Source of the DNA: Caldifarciminota bacterium
GTDB lineage: Bacteria; Hydrothermota; Hydrothermia; B15-G9; WFZT01
NCBI GenBank assembly: GCA_026991055.1
Contig: JALXCE010000244.1
Span: forward strand, 17,434-49,050
Length of the DNA: 31,617 nucleotides
Direction of reading: 5' to 3'
How positions within the stretch are numbered: the stretch's first letter is position 1; each line of letters starts with the position of its first letter. The translations under genes were made by a program, and so were the position numbers. Positions 7,451 through 16,187 of the stretch are shown piece after piece. The notes under the pieces were generated by a model. The model was not told where the DNA came from. It saw only the letters and a program-made list of their open reading frames with translations, and searched no databases.

Positions 7451-7755
7451 TGAGTAACGTAATATGCATAGGGAATAAAAACGTGGTCATGCCATACAGT
7501 GCTGTGGGATTTGACATCAGAGTGGTAAACAGTGCCGAAGAGGCTGTTGAGGCGGTAAAATCAGCAATGGACGGCTATTCGCTTATATTTGTTCAGGAGG
7601 ATTACTACGAGCATCTGACTGAGCTGATTGAAAAGACCATGGAGAAGGCGGTTCCGGTGATTTCAGCGATCCCCGGTCCACTTGGCAGCAGTGGCAGGGC
7701 TTTTGAAAATTTAAGAGAAATCATAAAAAGGGCAATCGGAGCAGATATTTTTTAA
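7450..7755 (+). CDS. V/A-type ATPase subunit F (central stalk)
   Basis: A 101-residue CheY-like fold central-stalk subunit. The segment GYSLIFVQEDYYEHLTELIE (about 42-61) and the following VPVISAIPGPLGSSG (about 69-83) are the family's conserved loop region. It overlaps subunit C by four bases (ATGA) and ends 12 bases before subunit A, in a gap containing AAGGAGAA for the next gene. Confidence 0.93.
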   Translation: MSNVICIGNKNVVMPYSAVGFDIRVVNSAEEAVEAVKSAMDGYSLIFVQEDYYEHLTELIEKTMEKAVPVISAIPGPLGSSGRAFENLREIIKRAIGADIF

Positions 7756-7767
7756 GGAGAAAAGAAC

Positions 7768-9519
7768 ATGGAAGTTGGGAGAATTGTAAAAGTTGCAGGT
7801 CCCCTCGTGGTGGCAGAGGGAATGAGTGGGGCTAAGATGTACGATGTGGCCCTGGTTAGCGAGAAAAAACTATTGGGTGAGATTATCGAGCTCAAGGGGG
7901 ACCTTGCATCCATTCAGGTTTATGAAGAAACTGCAGGCGTAGGGCCAGGTGAGCCTGTGTATCCCACAGGAGCTCCTCTCTCAGTGGAGCTTGGCCCGGG
8001 CCTGATCAGGTCAATTTATGATGGTGTGGAGAGACCACTTGATAAAATCGCAGCACTTGCAGGCGATTTTATCACAAGGGGCATCCACGTTCCTGCACTG
8101 GATAGGGAGAAAAAATGGCACTTCAAGCCCACGAAGAAAAAAGGTGACACTGTCGAAGCCGGCGATGTGATTGGAGAGGTCCAGGAAACCGAGTTAGTTG
8201 TCCACAAAATCATGGTGCCACCGGGTGTTAGGGGTGAACTCGTTGAGATCAAAGAGGGCGAGTACACGGTCGAGGAGCCTGTGGCGAAAGTGAAAACACC
8301 GGAAGGCGATACAAAAGACATTATCATGATGCAGAAATGGCCCGTTCGTAAGCCGAGACCATACAGGGAGAAGGTGCTCCCTGTCGAGCTCATGGTGACC
8401 GGACAGCGTGTTATTGATACGTTTTTCCCTGTTACGAAAGGTGGCACAGCATGTGTTCCCGGTCCCTTTGGCTCTGGCAAGACGGTTATTCAGCACCAGC
8501 TTGCAAAGTGGTCTGATGCAGATATTGTGGTTTATATCGGATGCGGTGAGCGTGGAAATGAGATGACAGACGTATTGATTGAATTTCCAGAGTTGAAAGA
8601 CCCGCGCTCAGGACTGCCATTGATGGAGAGGACGGTTCTTATTGCCAATACATCCAACATGCCGGTAGCGGCCCGCGAGGCTTCAGTTTACACAGGAATT
8701 ACCATTGCCGAGTATTTCAGGGATATGGGCTATTCTGTTGCCCTCATGGCCGATTCCACATCAAGATGGGCTGAGGCAATGAGGGAGATTTCAGGGCGTC
8801 TTGAGGAGATGCCCGGCGAAGAGGGATACCCGGCATACCTTGCGGCAAGGGTTGCAACATTCTATGAAAGGGCCGGACGTGTGAAATGCCTCGGCTCACC
8901 AGATAGAGAAGGTTCACTCACCGTTATCGGTGCAGTTTCACCTCCCGGTGGTGACCTCTCAGACCCTGTGGTTCAGGCGACCCTCAGGGTGGTGAAAGTA
9001 TTCTGGTCGCTAGAGGATAAGCTTGCATACAGAAGGCATTTCCCTGCAATTAACTGGCTCACATCCTATTCCCTCTACAGGGATATTTCAAAAGAGTGGC
9101 TTTCGAAGAATGTGGCAGAGGATTTCTTTGACCTAACAAACTATGCCATGAGGATACTTGAAAAAGAGGCCGAGCTTGAGGAGATTGTCAGACTTGTGGG
9201 AGTTGAAAACCTCTCACAGGAAGACCAGTTGCTTCTTGAGATTGCCCGCTCCATCAGAGAAGATTTCCTGCACCAGAACGCATTCCATGAGGTGGACACT
9301 TATTCATCACTCAAAAAACAGTATCTCATGCTTAAAACCATCATCTTCTTCTACGAACAGCTCAAAAAGATGATCGAGCAGGGCAAGACAGTCGCGGAGC
9401 TCAAAGAATTACCTACCTGGGAGCGAATTGCAAGGATGAAATATGCCACCGAGGACAAAATTGAAGAAGTAACAAAATCCATACAGGAGGAAATTCAAAA
9501 TGCCGTCTCTGTCGCTTAA
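7768..9519 (+). CDS. V/A-type ATPase catalytic subunit A
   Basis: The 583-residue catalytic subunit hydrolyses (or makes) ATP in the A3B3 head. The Walker A loop is GPFGSGKT at residues 232-239. The non-homologous insertion typical of A subunits precedes it (about 110-190). The catalytic-glutamate region reads GCGERGNEM and the Walker B area VALMADSTSRWAEAMREISG. Length is standard (about 580-600). A ribosome site AAGGAGAA lies upstream. Its 3' end overlaps subunit B by 20 bases. Confidence 0.97.
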   Translation: MEVGRIVKVAGPLVVAEGMSGAKMYDVALVSEKKLLGEIIELKGDLASIQVYEETAGVGPGEPVYPTGAPLSVELGPGLIRSIYDGVERPLDKIAALAGDFITRGIHVPALDREKKWHFKPTKKKGDTVEAGDVIGEVQETELVVHKIMVPPGVRGELVEIKEGEYTVEEPVAKVKTPEGDTKDIIMMQKWPVRKPRPYREKVLPVELMVTGQRVIDTFFPVTKGGTACVPGPFGSGKTVIQHQLAKWSDADIVVYIGCGERGNEMTDVLIEFPELKDPRSGLPLMERTVLIANTSNMPVAAREASVYTGITIAEYFRDMGYSVALMADSTSRWAEAMREISGRLEEMPGEEGYPAYLAARVATFYERAGRVKCLGSPDREGSLTVIGAVSPPGGDLSDPVVQATLRVVKVFWSLEDKLAYRRHFPAINWLTSYSLYRDISKEWLSKNVAEDFFDLTNYAMRILEKEAELEEIVRLVGVENLSQEDQLLLEIARSIREDFLHQNAFHEVDTYSSLKKQYLMLKTIIFFYEQLKKMIEQGKTVAELKELPTWERIARMKYATEDKIEEVTKSIQEEIQNAVSVA

Positions 9520-10915
9520 TTCCAAGAAATTTATCGAATATCAGGCTGTTAATGACATCTCCGGTCCTCTTCTCCTTGTTGAGGGAGTGGAGGGTGTTAA
9601 ATATGCAGAGCTTGTGGAAATCGTGCTTCCATCTGGCGAATCAAGGCACGGACAGGTGCTCCAGGTGGAGCGCGACAAAGCCCTCATTCAGGTTTTTGAG
9701 GGAACCACCGGAATTGATACACCAAAGACGAAGGTCAGATTTCTTGCAAAGGGAATTGAACTTCCACTCTCCACGGACATGCTGGGCAGGGTCTTTGATG
9801 GTCTTGGAAGGCCCATTGATGGTGGCCCGGAGATTATTGCAGAGGAAAGAAGGGACATAAACGGTGCCCCTATCAATCCCTATTCAAGGGACTATCCAAA
9901 CGAGTTTATTCAGACGGGAATTTCTGCAATCGACGGACTCAATACACTCGTGAGGGGCCAGAAGCTGCCCATTTTTTCAGGCTCGGGATTGCCGCACAAT
10001 AAACTTGCTGCCCAGATTGCGCGTCAGGCAAAGGTGCTCGGTGAGCAGGAAGAGTTTGCCGTGGTCTTCGGAGCCATGGGAATTACCTTTGAAGAGGCAG
10101 AATTTTTCATCAACGATTTTAAAAAGACCGGAGCGCTTGAGAGAACAGTGCTTTTCTTGAACCTTGCAGATGACCCGGCAATTGAAAGAATCGCGACACC
10201 AAGGGTTGTTTTGACCACTGCAGAATACCTCGCATTCACCAAAGATTACCACGTGCTTGTGATTTTGACAGATATGACCAATTACTGCGAGGCGCTGCGT
10301 GAGATTTCCGCGGCAAGAAAAGAGGTGCCCGGGCGTCGTGGATATCCGGGCTATCTTTACACGGACCTTGCGACAATTTATGAGAGGGCTGGAAGGATTA
10401 AAAACAAGAAGGGTTCCATCACGCTGATCCCAATTTTGACCATGCCTGAGGATGACAAAACCCATCCAATTCCAGACCTGACGGGCTATATCACAGAGGG
10501 CCAGATCATTCTTTCAAGGGCGCTTCACAGAAAGAAGATTTACCCACCCATTGATGTATTGCCCTCACTTTCACGTTTGAAGGACAAGGGAATTGGTGAA
10601 GGAAAGACGAGAGAAGACCACTCAGACGTATTCAACCAGCTTTTTGCTGCCTATGCCCGCGGTAAAGAGGCTCAGGAGCTTGCGGTGATTTTGGGTGAAG
10701 CCGCTCTTTCTGAGATGGATAAGCTCTACTACAAATTTGCCGATATATTTGAGGAAAGATACGTGGGGCAGGGTGAATATGAGGACAGAAGCATTTTCCA
10801 GACGCTTGACCTTGGCTGGGAGCTTCTCTCCATGTTCCCGAGATCAGAGCTCAAGCGTATCAGAGACGAATATCTGGATAAATATTTGCCAAGGTTTAAG
10901 AAAGAGGAATCATGA
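9500..10915 (+). CDS. V/A-type ATPase regulatory subunit B
   Basis: The 471-residue non-catalytic nucleotide-site subunit of the A3B3 head. It lacks a canonical P-loop: the equivalent position reads SGSGLPHNKLAAQIARQA (about 157-174), as in other B subunits. Further marks are DMTNYCEALREISAARKEVPGR and the C-terminal helical domain. The ATG at 9500 is preceded by AGGAGGAA located inside the end of subunit A, so A and B overlap by 20 bases in different frames. It overlaps subunit D by four bases (ATGA). Confidence 0.97.
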   Translation: MPSLSLNSKKFIEYQAVNDISGPLLLVEGVEGVKYAELVEIVLPSGESRHGQVLQVERDKALIQVFEGTTGIDTPKTKVRFLAKGIELPLSTDMLGRVFDGLGRPIDGGPEIIAEERRDINGAPINPYSRDYPNEFIQTGISAIDGLNTLVRGQKLPIFSGSGLPHNKLAAQIARQAKVLGEQEEFAVVFGAMGITFEEAEFFINDFKKTGALERTVLFLNLADDPAIERIATPRVVLTTAEYLAFTKDYHVLVILTDMTNYCEALREISAARKEVPGRRGYPGYLYTDLATIYERAGRIKNKKGSITLIPILTMPEDDKTHPIPDLTGYITEGQIILSRALHRKKIYPPIDVLPSLSRLKDKGIGEGKTREDHSDVFNQLFAAYARGKEAQELAVILGEAALSEMDKLYYKFADIFEERYVGQGEYEDRSIFQTLDLGWELLSMFPRSELKRIRDEYLDKYLPRFKKEES

Positions 10916-11532
10916 AGCTTGACGTTAATCCGACCCGTATGGAGCTGCTCCGCTTGAAAAAGAGGACAGCTCTCGCGAAGCGTGGACACAAACTCCTGAA
11001 GGACAAGCAGGACGAGCTCGTGAGGCAGCTTCTGATTCTGATGCGCGGTATAAAGGAGCTGAGGGAAGAGGTTGAGAAGGAGCTAACTGAGACGACAAGG
11101 AGATTTCTCTTTGCGCGAGCACTGATGGAGCCGGAGGAGGTAAAAGAGGCATTTTTGATACCTACGAAAAATATCAAGGTCATCGAGAAGCTTATCGTGC
11201 TCATGAACCTGAAGGTGCCCGAATTTGAGCAGGAAATTTCCGGTGAGATGATTTCCTACAGTTTTATAACCACATCCTCGGAGCTTGATGCCTCGCTTTT
11301 GGCGCTTGAGAGTGTGGTTGAAAAACTCATTGACCTTGCTTCAAAGGAAAAGGCCCTTCAGATGATTGCCGACGAAATCGTCCGCACTCGCAGGCGGGTA
11401 AATTCACTTGAGTATGTCTTAATCCCTAGCCTTGAGGAGACGGTAAAATTCATCACCATGAAACTCTCCGAAATGGAACGCTCAGACCAGGTGAGAATAA
11501 TGAAGATAAAGGATATAGTCAGGGCACATTAG
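10912..11532 (+). CDS. V/A-type ATPase subunit D (rotor axle)
   Basis: A 206-residue central rotor subunit, an antiparallel coiled coil turning inside the A3B3 head. The N-terminal VNPTRMELLRLKKRTALAKR (4-23) and the C-terminal RRVNSLEYVLIPSLEETVKF (about 163-182) are hallmark stretches. Length is typical. It is the last gene of the nine-gene operon. No strong terminator stem was found in the 150 bases after it, so read-through toward the nucleotidyltransferase gene is possible. Confidence 0.95.
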   Translation: MKLDVNPTRMELLRLKKRTALAKRGHKLLKDKQDELVRQLLILMRGIKELREEVEKELTETTRRFLFARALMEPEEVKEAFLIPTKNIKVIEKLIVLMNLKVPEFEQEISGEMISYSFITTSSELDASLLALESVVEKLIDLASKEKALQMIADEIVRTRRRVNSLEYVLIPSLEETVKFITMKLSEMERSDQVRIMKIKDIVRAH

Positions 11533-11684
11533 GGGGAAAACAGAAGAATCAGGTCCAGCCAAAAAGAGGGACTATAGATTTTTTAAATCAGCTAAGTCAG
11601 GTATGCAGGAGTATTGAAACTCCGGGAGGGAGCGATTAATACCTAAATGTCACTTGTAGCAATCTATGGTGGAGAAATAATACC

Positions 11685-11975
11685 ATGAAAAATTTATCTG
11701 AAATAATTGAAATTTTGAGGGACCACAGGGAGGAGCTTGAGAAAAAATATAAGATTGAGGAAATAAAGATTTTTGGTTCTTATGTAAGGGGTGAGCAGAA
11801 AGAGTCAAGTGACATTGATTTAATTGTGAAATTTAGGAAAATTCCCACGCTTATCGAATTTGTGAGAATTCAGGAAGAGTTAGAGAGGATTCTGGGAATA
11901 AAAGTTGACCTTCTCACCGAGGAAAGCATAAGTCCGTTTATAAAGCCATACATAAAAGACATAGTGACAGTATGA
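11685..11975 (+). CDS. MNT-type nucleotidyltransferase (HEPN/MNT antitoxin component)
   Basis: A 96-residue minimal nucleotidyltransferase. It has the full GSX10DXD motif: Gly31-Ser32, ten residues, Asp43-Ile-Asp45 (GSYVRGEQKESSDIDL), and a third acid at Asp75 (KVDLLT). In characterised pairs such as MntA/HepT, this enzyme adds AMP to a tyrosine of the HEPN toxin and so silences it. A weak GGAGAAA lies upstream. The stop overlaps a following ATG (ATGA at 11972), which is how the HEPN partner normally starts, but that partner is broken by a repeat (see 12078-12297). The gene itself looks intact. Confidence 0.88.
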   Translation: MKNLSEIIEILRDHREELEKKYKIEEIKIFGSYVRGEQKESSDIDLIVKFRKIPTLIEFVRIQEELERILGIKVDLLTEESISPFIKPYIKDIVTV

Positions 11976-12003
11976 AATCCCCAGGCTTGCTACAGAAATG
12001 GAA

Positions 12004-12084
12004 TTCCCCCCACCTATCTCATCCCCCCACGCACGAAGTGCGTGGAGGAGGATGGGAGAAGGTTGCATTTTCGAATATGCTCAA
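12004..12084. repeat. Fold-back repeat, copy 2 (partial)
   Basis: Contains the core CCCCACGCAC-GAA-GTGCGTGG and the right end GCATTTTCGAATATGCTC, in the same orientation as copy 1. The left terminal repeat is missing or unrecognisable. It sits exactly where the N-terminal half of the HEPN gene should be. Confidence 0.7.
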
Positions 12085-12297
12085 GAAGTCTTGAAATGAT
12101 GGGCGGTTAAAAATTTGCCAGGAGAGTTCAAGGAAAAATATCCAGAGGTTCCATGGAAAGAAATTGCGGGGATGAGGGATAAGCTTATCAATGAATATTT
12201 CAGAGTGAATTACGAAATCATCTGGAAAACTATTCATAAAGATGTTCCGGAACTAAAAATTAAAATTGAGGAAATTATGAGAAATGAAGAGTGGTAA
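12078..12297 (+). pseudogene. HEPN (HepT/DUF86-like) toxin remnant
   Basis: The C-terminal half of a HepT/DUF86-type HEPN protein remains: KNLPGEFKEKYPEVPWKEI and the following IAGMRDKLINEYF, VNYEIIWKTI and a helical tail to the stop at 12297. A few more residues (SRSLEMMG) are readable upstream in a different frame, so a frameshift lies near 12103. The first half, about 60 residues, is replaced by repeat copy 2. The catalytic HEPN motif RX4HXY reads Arg-Asp-Lys-Leu-Ile-Asn-Glu-Tyr: the histidine is an asparagine, while the tyrosine that MntA-type enzymes modify is kept. A 60-residue reading from the TTG at 12115 is open, so a short peptide could be made. It should not be an active RNase. Confidence 0.85.
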
Positions 12298-12474
12298 TAA
12301 AATTAAATCTCTCCAAGAGTTAAAAGGTTTTTCGTGTTTCACGAATGTGGTTTTACCAACCTGCCTTGCACCAGTGAGTGTAATAACTGAAATAGCTCCA
12401 CTTTCCATCATTTCAGTGGCAATTTTGACAGAGTGAGCAAGCCATCTTTTGCGGTAGTGAAATTTTTTCATCAC
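12253..12474 (-). pseudogene. Truncated AAA+ ATPase (DUF4143-type family) fragment
   Basis: A 73-residue reading whose first 50 residues look like the N-terminus of the predicted AAA+ ATPase family that carries a DUF4143 tail. It has FHYRKRWL (5-12) and a Walker A GARQVGKT at 35-42. After HEKP (47-50) the similarity stops and the frame runs into unrelated sequence that overlaps the HEPN remnant. Complete members are about 380-450 residues, so most of the gene, including Walker B, is lost. It is opposite in strand to its neighbours and lies beside repeat copy 3. Confidence 0.75.
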
Positions 12475-12521
12475 ATGAAAAATTTTATTTCATCAAGAGA
12501 AAAATATCAACACAGTGAGGA

Positions 12522-12640
12522 GAGTGCTCGAAAATGTAGCTCCACCTGTTTCCTTTCCCACGCACTTCGTACATTGGTAAGGATGGGAGGGAATTCCTCT
12601 TGAAAATTCTAATTAAATTGAATTTTTTTCAAACACGCTC
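12522..12640. repeat. Fold-back repeat, copy 3
   Basis: The left end GAGTGCTCGAAAAT (12522-12535) and the right end ATTTTTTTCAAACACGCTC are imperfect inverted repeats of each other. The core CCACCTGTTTCC / CCCACGCAC matches copy 1, but the right half of the inner hairpin (GTGCG) is degraded. Confidence 0.7.
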
Positions 12641-12747
12641 TTCCCGTGAGTAATTCATGCGGGGAGTGGAATTTTTGGGGCAGATTCCCGGATTTTCTTG
12701 CATGTTTGGTGGTGGGTCATTACCATTTGAGAAAAGGAGATTGGGTC

Positions 12748-15700
12748 ATGAGTTTATTACTTGCCCTCGTCGTATCATTTAGTTTTCATATAACCGGGCC
12801 ACAAATTACTTTTAAAGGACAGAAGCCTGTGGTGCTTGATTCGGATTTTGTGCTGCCTGCCACTGCCGGAGTTCCCGCCATTCCCACGAAAGTGTACTTT
12901 TTTGCAGTTGATGGAAACCTGAAGAGTTTCAAAATTAAACATATCCAGTTTGAGAACGTTCCCGGGAAATTCAATATTCCAGCTGTTCCTCCACCGGCCA
13001 TACTCTCACTTAAGAAGCCTGCAAAAGACCATCCAGACCCTGCGATTTACGGGAAAGACGCTTTTTACCCGAAATACCCTGTTATTTTTAGAGGAATTCA
13101 TACACTTTTGGGTCAAAAGGTCGCCTCACTCATTTTTTATCCCTACAGGTATAATCCTGTGAAGAGGAAGCTTCAGCTTGTCAAATCAGTGGACATCGAA
13201 ATTGAGACCACACCGGCGAAAACGTCTATTAAAAAATCCAGAATCACAGCCTCAATGATAAAGAACGCCATCTCTTCACTCGTCTCAAACAGTGAAGATG
13301 TTTCTCTTTCCATTGATACGATTCAAAATGGAATTGACTACCTCATCGTTACAAACACAGATATGTCTAACGCCTTTGATTCACTTGCGAGGTGGTACAG
13401 AAAATTAGGGTTTGAAACTGAGGTCAGGACAGTAGAGTGGATTGGCGCCCACTATTCGGGTCGTGACCTTGCCGAGAAGATAAGAAACTACCTAAAAGTA
13501 TGCAATCAGGATTCTGGCCTAACCTTTGTGCTCCTCGGAGGAGATGTAGTGCAGGTTCCTGCAAGGGTGGCCTATGCCATGACCTCTGGAGCAGGGTACG
13601 TTAGCGATGAGGATAGCATAAGGGCAGACCTTTACTATTCTGACCTTGACGGCACCTGGGATGCTAACAATAACGGGACTTTTGGTGAAATTGCGGATTC
13701 AGTTGACCTATATCCGGATGTTTTTGTTGGTAGGGCACCGGTCAGAAATGCAGAGGAAGCTATGACATTTGTGAGAAAAGTGATAGCATACGAAAATCCT
13801 GCCCCTCAGTACAGGGACTATCAAAATAAAGTACTCTTTTTTGCAGAAGTGCTGTGGAATGATCCATTCACTGACGAGGGAGTTGCAAAAGACATGATTG
13901 ATAGCCTCTATATTCCGCCCGGGCAAAATATTACCAAACTTTACGAAACCCGAGGGAATGAAAACTCTGCGGCGGTAGAAAATTCCATAAATGCTGGTGT
14001 GAATCTCTTAAACCATGATGGGCATGGCTGGTATACGGTAATGGGAACGGGCCCTGACGTGATTAGAACATCTGATATTGATAATTTGACAAACGGTTTG
14101 AGGCTTGGGATTCTTTACTCCATAGGTTGTTGGGTTGGGGCATTTGATAGGGATGCAATATCCGAGCACTTTATCAGAAATCCCCATGGCGGTGGAGTGG
14201 CTTTCATTGGTAATTCTCGATATGGCTGGGGCTCTCCGGGAAATCCGGGATACGGCTACTCGGATAAGTTTGACGAGATGTTTTACCGGGTTCTATTCTG
14301 GTACAACGAGTTCCGTGCAGGTATGGCTCTCGCATTTGATAAAGTGTTATTTATTCCATTATCAAGGGACGAGAACGTTTATAGATGGCACCAGTATCAG
14401 CTTAATCTTCTTGGTGACCCTGCCATGCCCATATGGACTGAAATACCGCGGGAAATATCTGCTGAAATCCCTGATACTGTCATTCAGGGTTCTGAACTGA
14501 GGATCAGTTTTGAAAATATTTTAAAAGGACATGTGTATTTAATCCAAGGTGACAGCGTAGTTGAGAGAGGACTCATACATTATGGCAATATAATTTTGCA
14601 TATACCGTCAGATATTTCTGGACCCCTGACTCTGACAGTTTTCAGGCGTTCTTTTGTGCCCCTTATCAAGCGGATTTACGTTCAGCCTAACGGTTACAAT
14701 CTTATTGCAGATACCATTTTAGTGAGGGATACCGGGGCTTATCCTGACTCTCTTCTCTCTCCCGGAGAGAGTGGAATCCTAAAGGTTGTTATCAAGAATT
14801 CCGGCAACGCTACATCTCCGCCGGCACAGGTTTCACTCGCTTCTACTGACACTTTTCTTCATGTTTCTGCCGATACCATAAATCTACCCTCACTTTCGCC
14901 ATCAGGTTCGGATACCCTTAATTTTTTGTATTCTGTCGATAGCTGCAGACCTCACATTTCCAGCCTGATTTTGAGAATAGGGAGTGATACTTCATTTTTG
15001 AGATTGCTTATAACACGTCCAGTCCTGAAGGCAGGATATGTAACTGAAAACATTGTCCCCGGCGACACTAATAATGTTATCATTTTACTGGGTAACAATT
15101 CTCCTTCGCCGGCAAGAGATGTGATGATTCGTATAAACTCCTCCAACCCGGGTGTAAGGGTTTTGAACGATTCTCTTTCGTTTGAAGAGATATTAAGAGG
15201 GGTGGTTTTCACCCTACCTCTTTATGTGGATAGTAGCGTCCCCATTGGAGAAAGATTTACTCTGATGTTTTCATATCGGGCTTCAGGATATGTGGATTCA
15301 TGTGCAATTGATGGAGTGGTAGGAAATTCGAGTTACCACGAGGGTTTTGAATCTTCACTTGAAGGCTGGACTCTTGGAAACCACTGGTCGGTGGTGGAGA
15401 GAAGACATCTTGGCGGTCAGAAATCACTTTACTGTGGCGATCCTGCGTCCTGGAGTTACGGGAACAACTGGACCACTCAGGCGATATCTCCCCCTATAGT
15501 ACTCGCTTACCATCCTATTCTTAGCTTTGGGCTATGGTATAGCGTAGCAACCTACGGCTCGGACGGTATTTACATCGAAGTCTCTCATGATGGAATTGTT
15601 GATACGCTGGATTTTCTCGGTTCAGGTGGTGCACTTGACTCGCTGACCTCATTTGTGAATTCATGGGCAGTTTACAGATACCCACTCCGCTTTTTGCACG

Positions 15701-16047
15701 CCGGGGATACGGTTAGGGTGATATTCAAGTTTGTAAGTGACGAGCAGGATACTGCTGAAGGGTTTTACCTGGATGATTTTTCCATCACCGGATACACACT
15801 TAACCCCTTAGATGTGCACGAAGGGATGACAAAGAAAACGTTTGAAATTTTTTATATACCCGGAGGTTTCGAAGTAATACCGCTCGTGGATTCACGTGAA
15901 TTGCTCAAAGTCTACGATGTAACTGGCAGGGTGGTCAGGACAGGACTCATAAATGGAAGAGGAATTTACAAGGTGAGGGATCTCAAAGCCGGGGTTTACT
16001 TTGTCAGGATTGGAAAAACGGTGAAGAGGATTGCGGTTTTGAAGTAG
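12748..16047 (+). CDS. Gingipain-like C25 cysteine protease with T9SS-type C-terminal tail
   Basis: A 1099-residue predicted secreted protease. A short hydrophobic signal segment (1-17) precedes a gingipain-type propeptide region (about 18-185) and a C25 catalytic domain (about 190-570). The catalytic pair is His426 in HDGHG and Cys461 in SIGCWVGAF, a 35-residue spacing like that of gingipain R. Residues about 660-860 look like CARDB-type beta domains; 864-1025 (HEGFESSLEGW) resembles a choice-of-anchor J jelly roll; 1050-1099 (VYDVTGRVVRTG, GVYFVRIG) is a type IX secretion sorting domain. AAAAGGAGA seven bases upstream sets the ATG at 12748. PorU sortases also have a C25 domain, but there it lies later in the chain, so a secreted protease is preferred. 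Confidence 0.88.
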   Translation: MSLLLALVVSFSFHITGPQITFKGQKPVVLDSDFVLPATAGVPAIPTKVYFFAVDGNLKSFKIKHIQFENVPGKFNIPAVPPPAILSLKKPAKDHPDPAIYGKDAFYPKYPVIFRGIHTLLGQKVASLIFYPYRYNPVKRKLQLVKSVDIEIETTPAKTSIKKSRITASMIKNAISSLVSNSEDVSLSIDTIQNGIDYLIVTNTDMSNAFDSLARWYRKLGFETEVRTVEWIGAHYSGRDLAEKIRNYLKVCNQDSGLTFVLLGGDVVQVPARVAYAMTSGAGYVSDEDSIRADLYYSDLDGTWDANNNGTFGEIADSVDLYPDVFVGRAPVRNAEEAMTFVRKVIAYENPAPQYRDYQNKVLFFAEVLWNDPFTDEGVAKDMIDSLYIPPGQNITKLYETRGNENSAAVENSINAGVNLLNHDGHGWYTVMGTGPDVIRTSDIDNLTNGLRLGILYSIGCWVGAFDRDAISEHFIRNPHGGGVAFIGNSRYGWGSPGNPGYGYSDKFDEMFYRVLFWYNEFRAGMALAFDKVLFIPLSRDENVYRWHQYQLNLLGDPAMPIWTEIPREISAEIPDTVIQGSELRISFENILKGHVYLIQGDSVVERGLIHYGNIILHIPSDISGPLTLTVFRRSFVPLIKRIYVQPNGYNLIADTILVRDTGAYPDSLLSPGESGILKVVIKNSGNATSPPAQVSLASTDTFLHVSADTINLPSLSPSGSDTLNFLYSVDSCRPHISSLILRIGSDTSFLRLLITRPVLKAGYVTENIVPGDTNNVIILLGNNSPSPARDVMIRINSSNPGVRVLNDSLSFEEILRGVVFTLPLYVDSSVPIGERFTLMFSYRASGYVDSCAIDGVVGNSSYHEGFESSLEGWTLGNHWSVVERRHLGGQKSLYCGDPASWSYGNNWTTQAISPPIVLAYHPILSFGLWYSVATYGSDGIYIEVSHDGIVDTLDFLGSGGALDSLTSFVNSWAVYRYPLRFLHAGDTVRVIFKFVSDEQDTAEGFYLDDFSITGYTLNPLDVHEGMTKKTFEIFYIPGGFEVIPLVDSRELLKVYDVTGRVVRTGLINGRGIYKVRDLKAGVYFVRIGKTVKRIAVLK

Positions 16048-16152
16048 GAAGACCCCCGATTCCAAAAGCATCCTGACCATAAACATCGTGTAGAGCAAGT
16101 GGGATGACTTTTGCAGACAACCGTAAATTTTCCGAATAAACACTGCATTTTC

Positions 16153-16181
16153 TTGTCGATTTAACGGGTTTGCTATATAGT
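16153..16181 (+). promoter_or_regulatory. Promoter of the chemosensory operon
   Basis: TTGTCG (16153-16158), a 17-base spacer and TATAGT (16176-16181, five of six). The start would fall on or beside the ATG at 16188, implying a leaderless message; no ribosome site precedes that ATG. Confidence 0.5.
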
Positions 16182-16187
16182 AAATGT

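Noticed and set aside
11972..12094. 40-residue reading frame from the ATG overlapping the nucleotidyltransferase stop
   Set aside because: It occupies the position of the HEPN start, but most of it is repeat copy 2 translated; nothing resembles a HEPN N-terminus. Treated as part of the broken locus.
12646..12747. Longer N-terminus for the C25 protease starting at 12646
   Set aside because: The extra 34 residues show no family likeness, and AAAAGGAGA stands before the ATG at 12748. The longer form would give the signal a basic n-region, so it is not fully excluded.
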